NCBI GenBank assembly: GCA_050633525.1
Contig: JBOEGR010000021.1
Location: 62,001 to 126,000, forward strand
Reading direction: 5' to 3'
Length of the DNA: 64,000 nt
Source of the DNA: CANLBN01 sp050633525
Lineage (GTDB): Bacteria; Pseudomonadota; Gammaproteobacteria; Pseudomonadales; Cellvibrionaceae
The notes below the pieces were generated by a model. It saw only the letters and a list, made by a program, of their open reading frames with translations, searched no databases and was not told the DNA's origin. This document shows positions 17,029 to 26,983 of this stretch, one piece after another. The position numbers and the translations under genes were made by a program. The first letter of the stretch is position 1. Every line of letters begins with the position of its first letter.

Positions 17029-17553
17029 ATGAAACGCTTATATTACCTTACTGACAGTATTGATGCAGCAGAGCGCTTGTCTGATCGTTTGCATCAAGAA
17101 GGCATTACCGATTGGAACTTTCATGTCCTGGGTAAGGATAAGGCCAATATTGTCAGGCATCACCTGCACAGTACTACCCCTATCCAAGAGTTGGATATTA
17201 TTCGTTCCGGTGAGCGTGGTATATTAATTGGCTTTACCGTGGGCATCTTGCTCACTTGTTATGTGGCTTTATTTACCTCTTTTGGTGCAAATATAAACTG
17301 GGTGGGCCAGATTGCTGGTGTTCTGCTATTTGCGTGTTTTGGTGCATGGTTAGGCGGTATGGTGGGAGTATCCAACGAGAATTATAAAATCCGACGCTTT
17401 CACAAAGATATTGAAAGCGGTAGTTATCTGCTCTTGGTTGATGTGAGCCGAGAGCAGAAAAGCCAAGTAGAGAGCATGGCTGCTCGCTTTTCTTCTATTC
17501 GTGAAGCCGGCGAAGACACCACCATTATCCACCCCTTTGCAAAAGCACATTGA
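17029..17553 (+). CDS. Conserved inner-membrane protein with two helices
   Basis: A 174-residue protein. Residues 1-60 form a soluble alpha/beta region (RLYYLTDSIDAAERLSDRL), helices at about 66-87 and 91-113 follow, and the last 60 residues are again soluble with LLVDVSREQKSQVESM. The fold suggests a membrane-anchored ferredoxin-like sensor related to proteins annotated as general stress or magnesium-transport associated, but I cannot name the family. GGGAG lies 6 bases before the ATG. It precedes rnr by 97 bases; co-transcription is possible. Confidence 0.7.
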   Translation: MKRLYYLTDSIDAAERLSDRLHQEGITDWNFHVLGKDKANIVRHHLHSTTPIQELDIIRSGERGILIGFTVGILLTCYVALFTSFGANINWVGQIAGVLLFACFGAWLGGMVGVSNENYKIRRFHKDIESGSYLLLVDVSREQKSQVESMAARFSSIREAGEDTTIIHPFAKAH

Positions 17554-17650
17554 GAGTCTAACAAGTGTATTGGCTGTTTTAATGACTTGATTCAGTCTCA
17601 TTGGTTATAGTTCATTGACAGTTCGGGTATAGTGTAGCCATATAATTTTA

Positions 17651-20149
17651 ATGGCTACACTCAGCAGCGAACTAATAACAGTGAAGAAAAAAACCGACCC
17701 CCACGCTAAGCGTGAATCAAAAAAATACACTAATCCCATTCCTAGTCGAGAATTTATTCTCGATATCCTTGACCAGTCGACGGGCCCAATGTCGTCGAGG
17801 CAACTAGAAAAAGCTTTATCTATCCAATCTGATGAGTCGAGAGAAGCCTTGAGGCGCCGCTTAATTGCAATGGAGCGAGATGGCCAGATTCACAGTAATC
17901 GCAAAAAAGCCTATGCCAAAGTCGATAAGTTAGATCTTATTCGTGGTCGTGTACAGGGTCATCGTGATGGCTTTGGTTTTGTAATTCCGGCAGATGGCAG
18001 CGGTGATGATGTTTATCTTGCCTCAAGACAAATGCGAAAAGTCTTTGATGGCGATGAGGTACTTGTTCGCTTGGCATCAACCGGTATGCGTGGGCGTCGT
18101 GATGGCGTTGTTGTTGAGGTTGTAAAACATAACACTCAACAAATTGTAGGACGTTATTTTTGCGAAAGAGGCATCGGCTTTGTTCGGCCAGATAACCCCA
18201 GAGTCGGCCATGATGTATTGGTGGCCAGTGATAACACGATGGGTGCAAGCCATAATCAATTTGTTATGGTTGAAATCACCCACCAGCCATCACGGGATAG
18301 TCAGCCAATGGGGTGTATTGTTGAGGTCTTGGGCGACCATATGGCACCCGGTATGGAGATTGATGTTGCGATAAGAACACATGATATTCCTCATGAGTGG
18401 CCGGATGCAGTGACCCAAGCTGCAGCAAGCTTGCCCGTTGAAGTCGAAGAGACAGATAAGAAAAACCGCATAGACTGCCGTCATCTACCTTTTGTGACTA
18501 TCGACGGTGAAGATGCTAGAGATTTTGATGATGCGGTGTATTGCGAAGCCAAAAAATCTGGCGGTTGGCGTTTATATGTCGCGATTGCTGATGTCAGTCA
18601 TTATGTTCAAGTGGGCAGTGCTTTAGATCATGAGGCGGAAATTCGCAGTACGTCGGTCTACTTCCCCGACTTTGTTGTCCCGATGTTGCCAGAGGCCTTA
18701 TCGAACGGCTTGTGTTCGTTAAACCCTAAGGTGGATCGTCTCGCTATGGTGTGCGAGATCACCATCAGTGAAGCTGGCAAGGTCAGTGGTTATACCTTTT
18801 ATGAAGCGGTAATTTATTCTCATGCGCGCCTGACTTATACAAAAGTAGGGCAGATGTTAGATAAAAAAGATGAGATGCATCGAACGGTGCGTGAACAATA
18901 TGCGTCGGTCACGCCACATATTGATCAATTGCATAAACTGTATCGCACTCTAAGAAAAACACGCGAAGTACGCGGCGCTATTGATTTTGAAACAACGGAA
19001 ACACGCATTCTTTTTGATCGTGAGCGTAAGATCGAAAAAATTGTACCGGTGGTGCGCAATGATGCCCATAAATTAATTGAAGAATGTATGCTTTGCGCCA
19101 ACGTTTGCGCTGCACGATTCTTAGAAAAGCATGAATTAGATGGTTTGTATCGTGTTCATGATGGCCCGAAGGAACAGAAGTTAGAAAACCTTAAAACGTT
19201 CCTCGGTGCACTGGGTTTAAACTTGCGAAGTAAAGGTAGCCCTGAGCCTTCTCATTACCAAAAATTATTAGAAAAAATTGGTAATCGACCCGATGCTAAA
19301 ATTATTCAAACAGTGATGTTGCGTAGTTTATCCCAAGCCGTGTATCAGCCAGAAAATAAAGGCCATTTTGGTTTAGCATATCCAGCCTATACGCATTTTA
19401 CCTCACCTATACGCCGATATCCGGATTTACTGACGCATCGTGCGATACGCTCTATTATTCGCGGTAAAAAAGATTCTAAGCAAGTACGCCGAGTCAAAGC
19501 AGCTGGCAGCTTAGCGAAGAAGGTTATCTATCCTTACAATTTAGCCGACATGCTACGTTTAGGTGAGCATACCTCAATGGCTGAGCGTAGAGCGGATGAA
19601 GCCACTAGAGATGTAGTGAGCTGGTTGAAGTGTGAATATTTGCAAGATCGTGTGGGTGAGGTGTTTAAAGGCATTATTACCGGCGTGACTAATTTTGGTG
19701 TCTTTGTCGAGTTGTTGGATGTCTATGTAGAAGGTTTGGTTCATATTACCTCTTTGCCTTCTGATTATTATCGTTATGAAGAGGCTCATCACCGACTCGT
19801 TGGTGAGCGTAGCAATCAAATATTCTCTTTGGGCGATGAGCTTACAGTACAGGTTGCTGCCATTAATCTCGATGAACGAAAAGTCGATTTTGAATTAAGC
19901 GGAGATTTTGTAAGGAAAAAAGACGATACCAAACGTGGCTCAAGAGGCGCTAAAAAAGATCAAGGGAAAGATTCGGTAAGGGACAAATTGCGCCGAGGTG
20001 ACTTTTCTGATTTAGATGCGAAAAAGCCGAAGAGTAAGGCAACAAAAAATAAATCGTCCAAGAAAAAGGCATCGGGTAAGAAAGCAGTCAATAAAAAACC
20101 AGCATCTAGAAAAAAGAGCGCTAATAAAAGCGCTAAGAAAAAGAAATAA
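17651..20149 (+). CDS. rnr: Ribonuclease R
   Basis: Processive 3'-5' hydrolytic exoribonuclease that degrades structured RNA, including rRNA and tmRNA-tagged messages. An 832-residue protein: winged-helix domain at about 28-95 (NPIPSREFILDIL, LRRRLIAMERDGQI), cold-shock domains at about 100-260, RNB catalytic domain with DGEDARDFDDAV at about 283-294 (Mg-binding aspartates), S1 domain at about 665-750, and a Lys-rich tail. Start: ATG at 17651 or GTG at 17681; neither has a good ribosome site and both keep all domains. The rnr-rlmB order is a classic gammaproteobacterial pair. Confidence 0.97.
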   Translation: MATLSSELITVKKKTDPHAKRESKKYTNPIPSREFILDILDQSTGPMSSRQLEKALSIQSDESREALRRRLIAMERDGQIHSNRKKAYAKVDKLDLIRGRVQGHRDGFGFVIPADGSGDDVYLASRQMRKVFDGDEVLVRLASTGMRGRRDGVVVEVVKHNTQQIVGRYFCERGIGFVRPDNPRVGHDVLVASDNTMGASHNQFVMVEITHQPSRDSQPMGCIVEVLGDHMAPGMEIDVAIRTHDIPHEWPDAVTQAAASLPVEVEETDKKNRIDCRHLPFVTIDGEDARDFDDAVYCEAKKSGGWRLYVAIADVSHYVQVGSALDHEAEIRSTSVYFPDFVVPMLPEALSNGLCSLNPKVDRLAMVCEITISEAGKVSGYTFYEAVIYSHARLTYTKVGQMLDKKDEMHRTVREQYASVTPHIDQLHKLYRTLRKTREVRGAIDFETTETRILFDRERKIEKIVPVVRNDAHKLIEECMLCANVCAARFLEKHELDGLYRVHDGPKEQKLENLKTFLGALGLNLRSKGSPEPSHYQKLLEKIGNRPDAKIIQTVMLRSLSQAVYQPENKGHFGLAYPAYTHFTSPIRRYPDLLTHRAIRSIIRGKKDSKQVRRVKAAGSLAKKVIYPYNLADMLRLGEHTSMAERRADEATRDVVSWLKCEYLQDRVGEVFKGIITGVTNFGVFVELLDVYVEGLVHITSLPSDYYRYEEAHHRLVGERSNQIFSLGDELTVQVAAINLDERKVDFELSGDFVRKKDDTKRGSRGAKKDQGKDSVRDKLRRGDFSDLDAKKPKSKATKNKSSKKKASGKKAVNKKPASRKKSANKSAKKKK

Positions 20150-20161
20150 AAGGGTCAGTAA

Positions 20162-20944
20162 GTGAGTGAAAAAACACAATGTGTCTATGGCTTTCATGCC
20201 GTCGAAGCATTATTAGAGAAAAATACAAAAGAGACGATTAATGGGGTTTACTGTTTAAGTGGGCGCAGTGATAAGCGTTTGCAAAAAATTCAAGACCTTG
20301 CAAAGAAAAATGATGTCGCCCTTCATTTTGTTAAAAGGGAAGAGCTCGATAAAATGGCTTCTGGCAAACACCAAGGTGTGCTTGCACTCATAGGCGCTAA
20401 AGTCGAAGTCTATGATGAAGCTTATTTAAAAAGCCATTTGCCTATCTTGAGTGAAAATAATGTAGTGCCTTTTATCTTAGTGCTGGACGGAATAACCGAT
20501 CCGCATAACTTGGGTGCCTGTCTGCGTTCTGCTGAGGCGGCGGGTGTGCAGTTTGTGATTGTGCCAAAAGATAATTCTGCGTCAATGAATGCCACGGTAA
20601 CTAAAGTGGCCTGTGGTGCTGCCGAAGTTATCCCGTTGATTCGCGTCACTAATTTATCGAGAACCTTACAGTGGTTGCAACAACAAGGTGTTTGGTTGAT
20701 GGGTGCCGCCGGAGAAGCGGAGCAGAACCATTTTGAGGCTGATTTAACTGGCCCTTTGGCTTTGGTTATGGGTTCTGAAGGTAAAGGACTTCGGCGCTTA
20801 ACGCGTGAAACCTGTGATGCCTTAATTCGTATTCCGATGATGGGAACAGTGAGTAGTTTAAACGTATCGGTAGCAACCGGTGTGTGTTTATTTGAAGCAA
20901 TAAGGCAACGAAAAACACAAGAAAACAAGGTAGTGATGAAATGA
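20162..20944 (+). CDS. rlmB: 23S rRNA (guanosine-2'-O-)-methyltransferase RlmB
   Basis: SpoU/TrmH-family enzyme that methylates the ribose of G2251 in the peptidyl-transferase region of 23S rRNA. Residues 3-80 are the RNA-binding substrate domain (VYGFHAVEALLEK). The SPOUT domain shows motif 1 DPHNLGACLRSAEAAG, motif 2 LVMGSEGKGLRRL and motif 3 PMMGTVSSLNVSVATGV. Start is GTG with AGGGTCAGTAA upstream. It follows rnr by 12 bases and overlaps the antiporter start by four bases (ATGA). Confidence 0.96.
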   Translation: MSEKTQCVYGFHAVEALLEKNTKETINGVYCLSGRSDKRLQKIQDLAKKNDVALHFVKREELDKMASGKHQGVLALIGAKVEVYDEAYLKSHLPILSENNVVPFILVLDGITDPHNLGACLRSAEAAGVQFVIVPKDNSASMNATVTKVACGAAEVIPLIRVTNLSRTLQWLQQQGVWLMGAAGEAEQNHFEADLTGPLALVMGSEGKGLRRLTRETCDALIRIPMMGTVSSLNVSVATGVCLFEAIRQRKTQENKVVMK

Positions 20945-22743
20945 ATGAGACAGCCATTATAGCAATTACCGGTATTTGCATTGTGTCTATGTTATGCCAA
21001 TGGCTGGCATGGCGTGTACGCCTTCCGGCTATCTTGTTTTTATTGATTACTGGTTTTTTGTTGGGGCCAGTATCGGGTGTCGTTGATCCTGATGCATTAT
21101 TTGGCGATTTATTATTTCCTTTGGTTTCTCTTGCGGTTGCGATTGTTCTCTTTGAAGGCAGCTTGACACTTAAATTATCTGAGCTTCCGGGTTTAAGTCA
21201 TACCATTACACGTTTAGTGACGGTGGGTGCGCTCATCACATGGGTTATTATTGCCACCTGCGGTTATTATTTTTTCGGTTTTTCTTGGCAGCTTGCTGTT
21301 TTATTTGGTGCGCTTTGTGTGGTGACGGGCCCAACCGTTATTATGCCGATGCTGAGAACCGTTCGCCCTAATGCGAAAATTTCAAATATCTTGCGTTGGG
21401 AAGGTATTTTAATTGATCCCGTTGGTGCTTTATTTGTTGTTGTGACCTTTGAGTTTATTATTTTGCAAACGCAAGGTAATGCTATTGGTCATACTTTATT
21501 TTTGTTTGGAAAAATACTGCTAGTAGGTACTGTATTTGGCATTGCCGCAGGATACGGTTTAGGCTTGATATTGCGCCGCCATCTCTTGCCTGAATATCTA
21601 CATAATTTAGTCACGCTCACTATTTTATTTACTTCGTTTACTATCTCTAATCATTTTGCCCATGAGTCGGGTTTGTTGGCTGTGACCTTGATGGGAATCT
21701 GGTTGGCCAATATGCGTGATGTCAATATTGGTAGTATTCTCGACTTTAAAGAAAACTTAACCGTGCTCTTTATTTCGGGTCTATTTATTATTCTAGCTGC
21801 GCGCTTAGATTTATCTCAATTACAAAACCTTAACATCAATATGCTAATATTGTTTGCCATTATTCAATTGGTTGCTCGACCTCTTTCGGTTTGGGTTTGT
21901 AGTATCGGTAGTAGTTTAACGTGGCGAGAGAAAACCTTATTGAGCTGGATGGCTCCACGTGGGATTGTTGCGGCAGCAGTTTCTGCACTATTTGCCTTGC
22001 GCTTAGAGCAAACCTCAGTCGGCGATGCTTATTTGTTAGTACCTTTAATTTTTATGGTCATTGTTGGCACTGTATTATTGCAGAGCGCGACAGCAGGCCC
22101 GCTTGCTCGGTGGCTAAAGGTATCTGAGCCGCCACCAACCGGTGTCTTAATTATGGGGGCGAACCCTGTTGCTAGGTGTTTGGGTGAAGCGATTAAAGGT
22201 TTGGGCTTTCGTGTATTGTTAGCAGGAACTGATCGCAGTAATGTACATGCCGCTAGATTGGCAGGCTTGGATACTTTTTACGGTAACCCTGCATCCGATT
22301 ATGCGGACCAACGTTTAAGCTTGACGGGTATGGGGGTCTTACTTGCCTTGTCTCCCAGTAGTGAGTTAAACACGGTAGTGGCGACTCGCTATAGTAGTGA
22401 TTTTGGTAAACGAAATATGTATTCTTTAGCGGCTTCTCTGGATAAAGAAGATTCCGATAAACACCGAATCGCTGAAGATCATCGTAATTATCAATTATTA
22501 TCAGAAAAGGTAAGTTATAAAAAATTAGCGAGTGTGATTGCTAAAGGCGGACAGGTTAAAAAAACAAAACTGTCAGATGAATATACTTATGCGCAATACC
22601 TTGAAGATAATAAAACCGCCATTCAATTGTTTTTTGTATCTCCTAAAAAAGAACTGTTTATTATCACTAGCGACATGCTCGAAGAGCCAAGCAGTGATTG
22701 GTTGGTTGTTAGTTTGGTAGAATATACTGTGGTTGAAGACTAA
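20941..22743 (+). CDS. CPA1-type cation:proton antiporter with TrkA-N domain
   Basis: A 600-residue membrane protein. About twelve helices fill residues 1-390, typical of NhaP/KefB-like Na+(K+)/H+ antiporters; the charged signature GPTVIMPMLRTVRP and the DP in ILIDPVGALF lie in the ion-path region. Residues 400-500 form a Rossmann fold (VLIMGANPVARCLGEA) of the TrkA-N kind that binds NAD(H) or nucleotides, and the rest is a regulatory tail. Translation is coupled to rlmB through ATGA overlap. Cation specificity cannot be told from sequence. Confidence 0.88.
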   Translation: MNETAIIAITGICIVSMLCQWLAWRVRLPAILFLLITGFLLGPVSGVVDPDALFGDLLFPLVSLAVAIVLFEGSLTLKLSELPGLSHTITRLVTVGALITWVIIATCGYYFFGFSWQLAVLFGALCVVTGPTVIMPMLRTVRPNAKISNILRWEGILIDPVGALFVVVTFEFIILQTQGNAIGHTLFLFGKILLVGTVFGIAAGYGLGLILRRHLLPEYLHNLVTLTILFTSFTISNHFAHESGLLAVTLMGIWLANMRDVNIGSILDFKENLTVLFISGLFIILAARLDLSQLQNLNINMLILFAIIQLVARPLSVWVCSIGSSLTWREKTLLSWMAPRGIVAAAVSALFALRLEQTSVGDAYLLVPLIFMVIVGTVLLQSATAGPLARWLKVSEPPPTGVLIMGANPVARCLGEAIKGLGFRVLLAGTDRSNVHAARLAGLDTFYGNPASDYADQRLSLTGMGVLLALSPSSELNTVVATRYSSDFGKRNMYSLAASLDKEDSDKHRIAEDHRNYQLLSEKVSYKKLASVIAKGGQVKKTKLSDEYTYAQYLEDNKTAIQLFFVSPKKELFIITSDMLEEPSSDWLVVSLVEYTVVED

Positions 22744-22752
22744 TTGATTAAA

Positions 22753-22775
22753 AAAGCCGAGTTGAACTCGGCTTA
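22753..22775. terminator. Hairpin between convergent genes
   Basis: AAGCCGAG at 22754-22761 pairs with CTCGGCTT at 22767-22774. It is preceded by A5 and lies 10 bases after the antiporter stop, opposite the chemoreceptor end. Read on the minus strand it is followed by a T run. Confidence 0.75.
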
Positions 22776-22823
22776 AATACAATAATTAAAATAGTGATTT
22801 TAGATAAGTTATAGAAACTAAAA

Positions 22824-24746
22824 TCACAAAGTAAAGTTCTGTAAATCGTTTTTCAAAGTTTCCGTTAAATTGTTAAGTTGTTTCGATCGTGCCGCACTAT
22901 TTTCCGATTGTGCCGCCAAGTCATGGGTTGCTGAGGTGACATTACTTGTATTCGTATTGATTTCACTGGTCACAGCGGTTTGTTCTTCTGCCGCAGTGGC
23001 AATTTGAGTCACCATGTCATTAATGCTCATTATTTCTTCGCGTATTTTCGATAGACTTTCGCTCGCTATTTCCGCATCCCCGACACTGGTATCAGCAAGT
23101 GATTGGCTTGACTCCATACTTTTTACTGCGTCTTGTGCGGTATTTTGTAGTACCTCTATCATCTTTTGTATTTCTTCCGTCGATGAATGAGTGCGTTGAG
23201 AGAGTACGCGGACTTCGTCGGCAACAACGGCAAAACCACGACCCTGTTCACCTGCACGCGCGGCTTCAATGGCAGCGTTCAAGGCCAGTAAGTTTGTTTG
23301 TTCTGCAATACCAGAAATGGTTGCCAAGATTGTACCAATCTCTTGTACGTGTTTATCTAGCTGCAAAATAACATCGCTAGCACCGCTGACTTCACCAGCC
23401 AGCGCATTAATACTTTCTTGGCTTTTGCGAACCTGTTCTTGGCCTTCGCTACTCATGCCAACTGCACTTTCGGCGGCAGAAGCTGCACTCATAGCGCTAT
23501 TGGCAATATCTTGTGTGGCAGTATTCATTTCATTAACTGCCGTCGCGACCAAAGTCATTTCATCTTGCTGAATTTTAATTTTTTCTGCACTAGCAACAGA
23601 CTGGTTTGCAGTTGCATCGGCTTGAGAATCTAACTCTTGACTAACGTTATTAACATTAGAAAGAATGCCGTGTAGATAACTGACAAATTGATTAAAGTTT
23701 TCCGCTAAAATACCAATTTCATCATTGCTGTTTGTATTTATTCTCAAGGTTAAGTCGCCATTACCTTGAGCAATATTTTCAAGACCTTCGGAAACTTGCT
23801 TTAAATCTTCAAATAGCCAACGAATCAACACCGTTACCCCAGCAGTGGCTAGTGCTAATAAGACCGCAACAACCAGCAGAATTTTAATGAGTAAGGCATT
23901 CATGGGTTGATTCAGTACATCCTTTTTCATCACTAAGGAGAGTAACCAGTTTGTCCCCGGTACATCACTAATATACACAGCGGTATCTTCATTTAAGACT
24001 TTTATATCAAGTAGTTTATTAAAATTACTGTTCTTGCTGAGTTCGGTAATAGTGAATTGATTACCTAAGCTAGTTGTTTCTTTTAAAATGAGTTCTTCGT
24101 TAGGGTGAGCTGTAATCACGTTGGCTTTATCTAATAAGACAGCGTATCCATCTCCTTGAACTTTTAGGTCCAAGACGTTAGCAAGGATTTTATCCATGTA
24201 AACTAAGCCGCCCGTTGCACCGACATATTGACCATTAATAATGATAGGCTCAACAAATGTGATGGCTAATTTTTTAGCGGTGGCAGCAATGTAAGGTTTT
24301 GAAATAAGCGCATTGTTACTTTTCTTTGCTGCTTTATACCAGCCCCGTACTCTCGGATCGTAATTGTCGGTTCTACCTTCGTCTAGTCGTTTATCGTAAC
24401 GGAGCATTGCGCCATCTTCCATGCCGAAAAAAGTCATACCAAAATCGACGCTCAATTTTCCTTGGGTCAGTATCTCACGCACCTTAAGCGGGTCAGGCTT
24501 TCCATCATTAGATATGATATGTTGTTCTATTGCCGTTCGTATGGCGGTCATAGATCGGCTTCTATCATTTGCCCAGCTAGAAAGGTAAGCTGTAAATGCA
24601 CTGGTCTGAGCACTGACTTCAGTTGTTAGGCTGCGTTGACTGGTCTCTTTGAGTTGGCTGAATGATAGCCACGTTAAAATCAAGGCAACAACAATGGTAA
24701 CGGCCAAAGCAGCCGAAATTAGTTTTGCCTGAAGTGATAATTTCAT
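22824..24746 (-). CDS. Methyl-accepting chemotaxis protein with dCache domain
   Basis: A 640-residue chemoreceptor. Helix 1 at about 9-29, a periplasmic double-Cache ligand domain at about 35-275 (YDPRVRGWYKAAKKSN is the family's ligand-pocket motif), helix 2 at about 285-305, HAMP, then a long cytoplasmic signalling coiled coil with the tip EQTNLLALNAAIEAARAGEQ. dCache_1 receptors of this kind usually bind amino acids, amines or other small carboxylates; the motif set is not specific enough here. Monocistronic. Confidence 0.93.
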   Translation of the reverse strand: MKLSLQAKLISAALAVTIVVALILTWLSFSQLKETSQRSLTTEVSAQTSAFTAYLSSWANDRSRSMTAIRTAIEQHIISNDGKPDPLKVREILTQGKLSVDFGMTFFGMEDGAMLRYDKRLDEGRTDNYDPRVRGWYKAAKKSNNALISKPYIAATAKKLAITFVEPIIINGQYVGATGGLVYMDKILANVLDLKVQGDGYAVLLDKANVITAHPNEELILKETTSLGNQFTITELSKNSNFNKLLDIKVLNEDTAVYISDVPGTNWLLSLVMKKDVLNQPMNALLIKILLVVAVLLALATAGVTVLIRWLFEDLKQVSEGLENIAQGNGDLTLRINTNSNDEIGILAENFNQFVSYLHGILSNVNNVSQELDSQADATANQSVASAEKIKIQQDEMTLVATAVNEMNTATQDIANSAMSAASAAESAVGMSSEGQEQVRKSQESINALAGEVSGASDVILQLDKHVQEIGTILATISGIAEQTNLLALNAAIEAARAGEQGRGFAVVADEVRVLSQRTHSSTEEIQKMIEVLQNTAQDAVKSMESSQSLADTSVGDAEIASESLSKIREEIMSINDMVTQIATAAEEQTAVTSEINTNTSNVTSATHDLAAQSENSAARSKQLNNLTETLKNDLQNFTL

Positions 24747-24895
24747 AGTCGGTACTCACGGACTTATAGTTAAGATGTATAAAGAAATAGGACTACTTAT
24801 AAAAATAGACTATAGAGGGCATAGTTGCGCTAAAATGAGACAATTTAGCTTAGACTAAAAAACTATATAAATGTTAGAGGGGCAAAAATTTCGCT

Positions 24896-25981
24896 ATGAG
24901 CAATAAAATTCTAATGGGCACGGTTTTGTGTAAAGTGATTCGAGTGTGTATTGTCATTGTGTTCGCATTGAGCGCCTTGGTCAGCTGCACGGCTGTAAGT
25001 TATTACACACAGAGTATCGTGGGTCATAGTTCACTTATGTTGGCTCGTAAGCCTATAGAGGATGTTTTGCTAGAGGCCGAAGAGCCTCTTAAGCAGCGTT
25101 TATTGACCGCTGTAGAAATTCGTCGTTTTGCCAGCGATGAATTGGCTTTACCCGATAATCAAAGTTACACCAGTTATGTTCAATTAAAGCGTGACCCGCC
25201 CATCTGGAACATTATTGCCGCAGAAGAATTCTCTTTAAGAGGAAAGCAATGGTGTTACCTCGTTATTGGTTGTGCGAGTTATCGAGGGTATTATCATCGT
25301 GAAGATGCAGAAAAACATGCGGAAACTTTAAAACAAGAAGGTTACGAGGTACACCTTGCTAGCGCTACGGCCTATTCAACCTTGGGTTGGTTTGATGACC
25401 CCTTAACCTCGGCTATGTTTAAGCGCGGTGACGCATCATTAGCTGAATTAATGTTTCACGAGCTAGCTCATCAACAGCTATATGTGAATGGTGATAGTCG
25501 TTTTAATGAAGCTTTTGCCAGTGCGGTAGGCGAGCAAGGTGCAATCCGTTGGCTACAAATGACAGATCGATCTGACTTGTTAGAAGATTATAAAATGCGA
25601 CTCTTAGTAAGAGATGATTTTATTGATTTAATCAATAAAGCAAAAATTGATTTAGAGATACTTTATAAAAGTGATTATTCAGTGGAGAGAAAGAGACAAG
25701 AAAAGCAAAGCATATTTGAGTCTATGCGAGCAGAGCACCAGCGTTTAATTAAAGAAAAATGGAACGGGAAGCGTTGGTATACACGTTGGTTTAGCCAACC
25801 TATTAATAATGCTCGTTTGGTCTCTATTTCGACTTACCGAGACCTTGTGCCAGATTTTGTTAATTTGTTTAAACGCTGCGAAGAAAACTTTGCTCGGTTC
25901 TATCACAATGTCAAGATTATTTCTGAGTCTGAAGGTCGTACTTTGTCGGTTGAGTGCCAGACGTTAGTGTCAGAAAAATAA
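24896..25981 (+). CDS. Putative zinc aminopeptidase lipoprotein (Aminopep family)
   Basis: A 361-residue predicted peptidase of the Pfam Aminopep group. The N-terminal signal ends in lipobox LVSC (Cys about 31), so it is probably membrane-anchored in the periplasm. The zinc-binding HELAH lies at residues 188-192, followed about 15 residues later by NEAFASAVGE, which supplies the third ligand and fits a gluzincin-like arrangement. GAGGGG lies 13 bases before the ATG. Relatives are annotated as predicted aminopeptidases with little experimental support; substrate unknown. Confidence 0.82.
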   Translation: MSNKILMGTVLCKVIRVCIVIVFALSALVSCTAVSYYTQSIVGHSSLMLARKPIEDVLLEAEEPLKQRLLTAVEIRRFASDELALPDNQSYTSYVQLKRDPPIWNIIAAEEFSLRGKQWCYLVIGCASYRGYYHREDAEKHAETLKQEGYEVHLASATAYSTLGWFDDPLTSAMFKRGDASLAELMFHELAHQQLYVNGDSRFNEAFASAVGEQGAIRWLQMTDRSDLLEDYKMRLLVRDDFIDLINKAKIDLEILYKSDYSVERKRQEKQSIFESMRAEHQRLIKEKWNGKRWYTRWFSQPINNARLVSISTYRDLVPDFVNLFKRCEENFARFYHNVKIISESEGRTLSVECQTLVSEK

Positions 25982-25989
25982 TACTATTT

Positions 25990-26976
25990 TTATTCTTTAT
26001 CAGTTTCATCTTTATGTTGATAAACATGAAACTGATTGCGTCCGCCTTCTTTTGATTGATAGAGTGCTTGGTCGGCGCTATCAATCCATGCCGTTGGAGA
26101 ACTAAGAGAAGGATGATAGCCGGATAAGCCTAAACTCACGGTATAGTTGATAGATTCGCTTTCGTATAATGCTGCCTTTTCTTCTATTTTTTTACGGATA
26201 CGTTCAGCGAGTACTTTTGCAGAATCGACATGAGTATGCGGCAATAAAATCACATATTCTTCACCGCCATAACGACCAGCAATATCAGTTTTACGTATGC
26301 ATTGGCGAGTAATGTCAGCCGTTTGTCGAATAACTTCATCACCTGCAGGGTGGCCGTAATTATCATTGACCTTTTTAAAGTGGTCGATATCGAATATCAC
26401 TAAGGTGCAATCTTCTTGATAACGTTTTTGCCGCTCGAATTCTTTTTCTAATTCATCTTCCCATGTTTTACGATTCAATAAACCCGTTAAACCATCAGTC
26501 TTGCTAATAATTTCTAGTTGGTCGTTAGCACTTTCTAGTTCAATATTATTTACTGCCTGTTCTGTCACATCATAAATAATGATACAGATGTTTGAGATTT
26601 CACCATTCAGGCTTTGGATAGGAATAAAGGTGCTGTTTTGATACATGAATTCCGCTTTGCCCGTAATCGGACGATAATTATCAAAGCGAAATAAATAAGG
26701 GCGTTGCTCCCAAGTCGTGAAAGCAGAATTTTTTAGCAAATAAATAGATTCAACTTTGCGGTTAAACCAGCGTTGATCAATTTCTGGGAAGGCATCAAAT
26801 AGGTTGCGGCCGATAATTTCTTCAGCGGCTAAAGCACTGTGGTTCTGCATAAAGCTATTCCACAGGTTGATGTTGTAATCTTTATCAAGCAAGACGAGCC
26901 CAACATCGACATTCTGGACTACATCCATAATCCATCGAAAGTCGTTCATCATGTCTTGAGAAGCTGCAGTCGACAT
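25990..26976 (-). CDS. PAS-GGDEF diguanylate cyclase
   Basis: Makes cyclic di-GMP from two GTP. A PAS domain fills residues about 15-135 (VDVGLVLLDKDYNINLWN), linked by a short helix to the GGDEF domain at 150-320. The active-site loop reads GGEEY at about residues 238-242, an accepted active variant. The inhibitory RxxD site five residues before it (ITRQCIRKTDIAGRYGGEE) appears present as RKTD. Its ATG lies seven bases after the CheC gene stop, so it is translated from the same message and probably works with CheC. Confidence 0.92.
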   Translation of the reverse strand: MSTAASQDMMNDFRWIMDVVQNVDVGLVLLDKDYNINLWNSFMQNHSALAAEEIIGRNLFDAFPEIDQRWFNRKVESIYLLKNSAFTTWEQRPYLFRFDNYRPITGKAEFMYQNSTFIPIQSLNGEISNICIIIYDVTEQAVNNIELESANDQLEIISKTDGLTGLLNRKTWEDELEKEFERQKRYQEDCTLVIFDIDHFKKVNDNYGHPAGDEVIRQTADITRQCIRKTDIAGRYGGEEYVILLPHTHVDSAKVLAERIRKKIEEKAALYESESINYTVSLGLSGYHPSLSSPTAWIDSADQALYQSKEGGRNQFHVYQHKDETDKE

Positions 26977-26983
26977 AGTGTGC

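Noticed and set aside
20010..20149. Lys-rich, repetitive 3' end of rnr as a degraded repeat
   Set aside because: Basic C-terminal tails are normal in RNase R, and the frame is intact.
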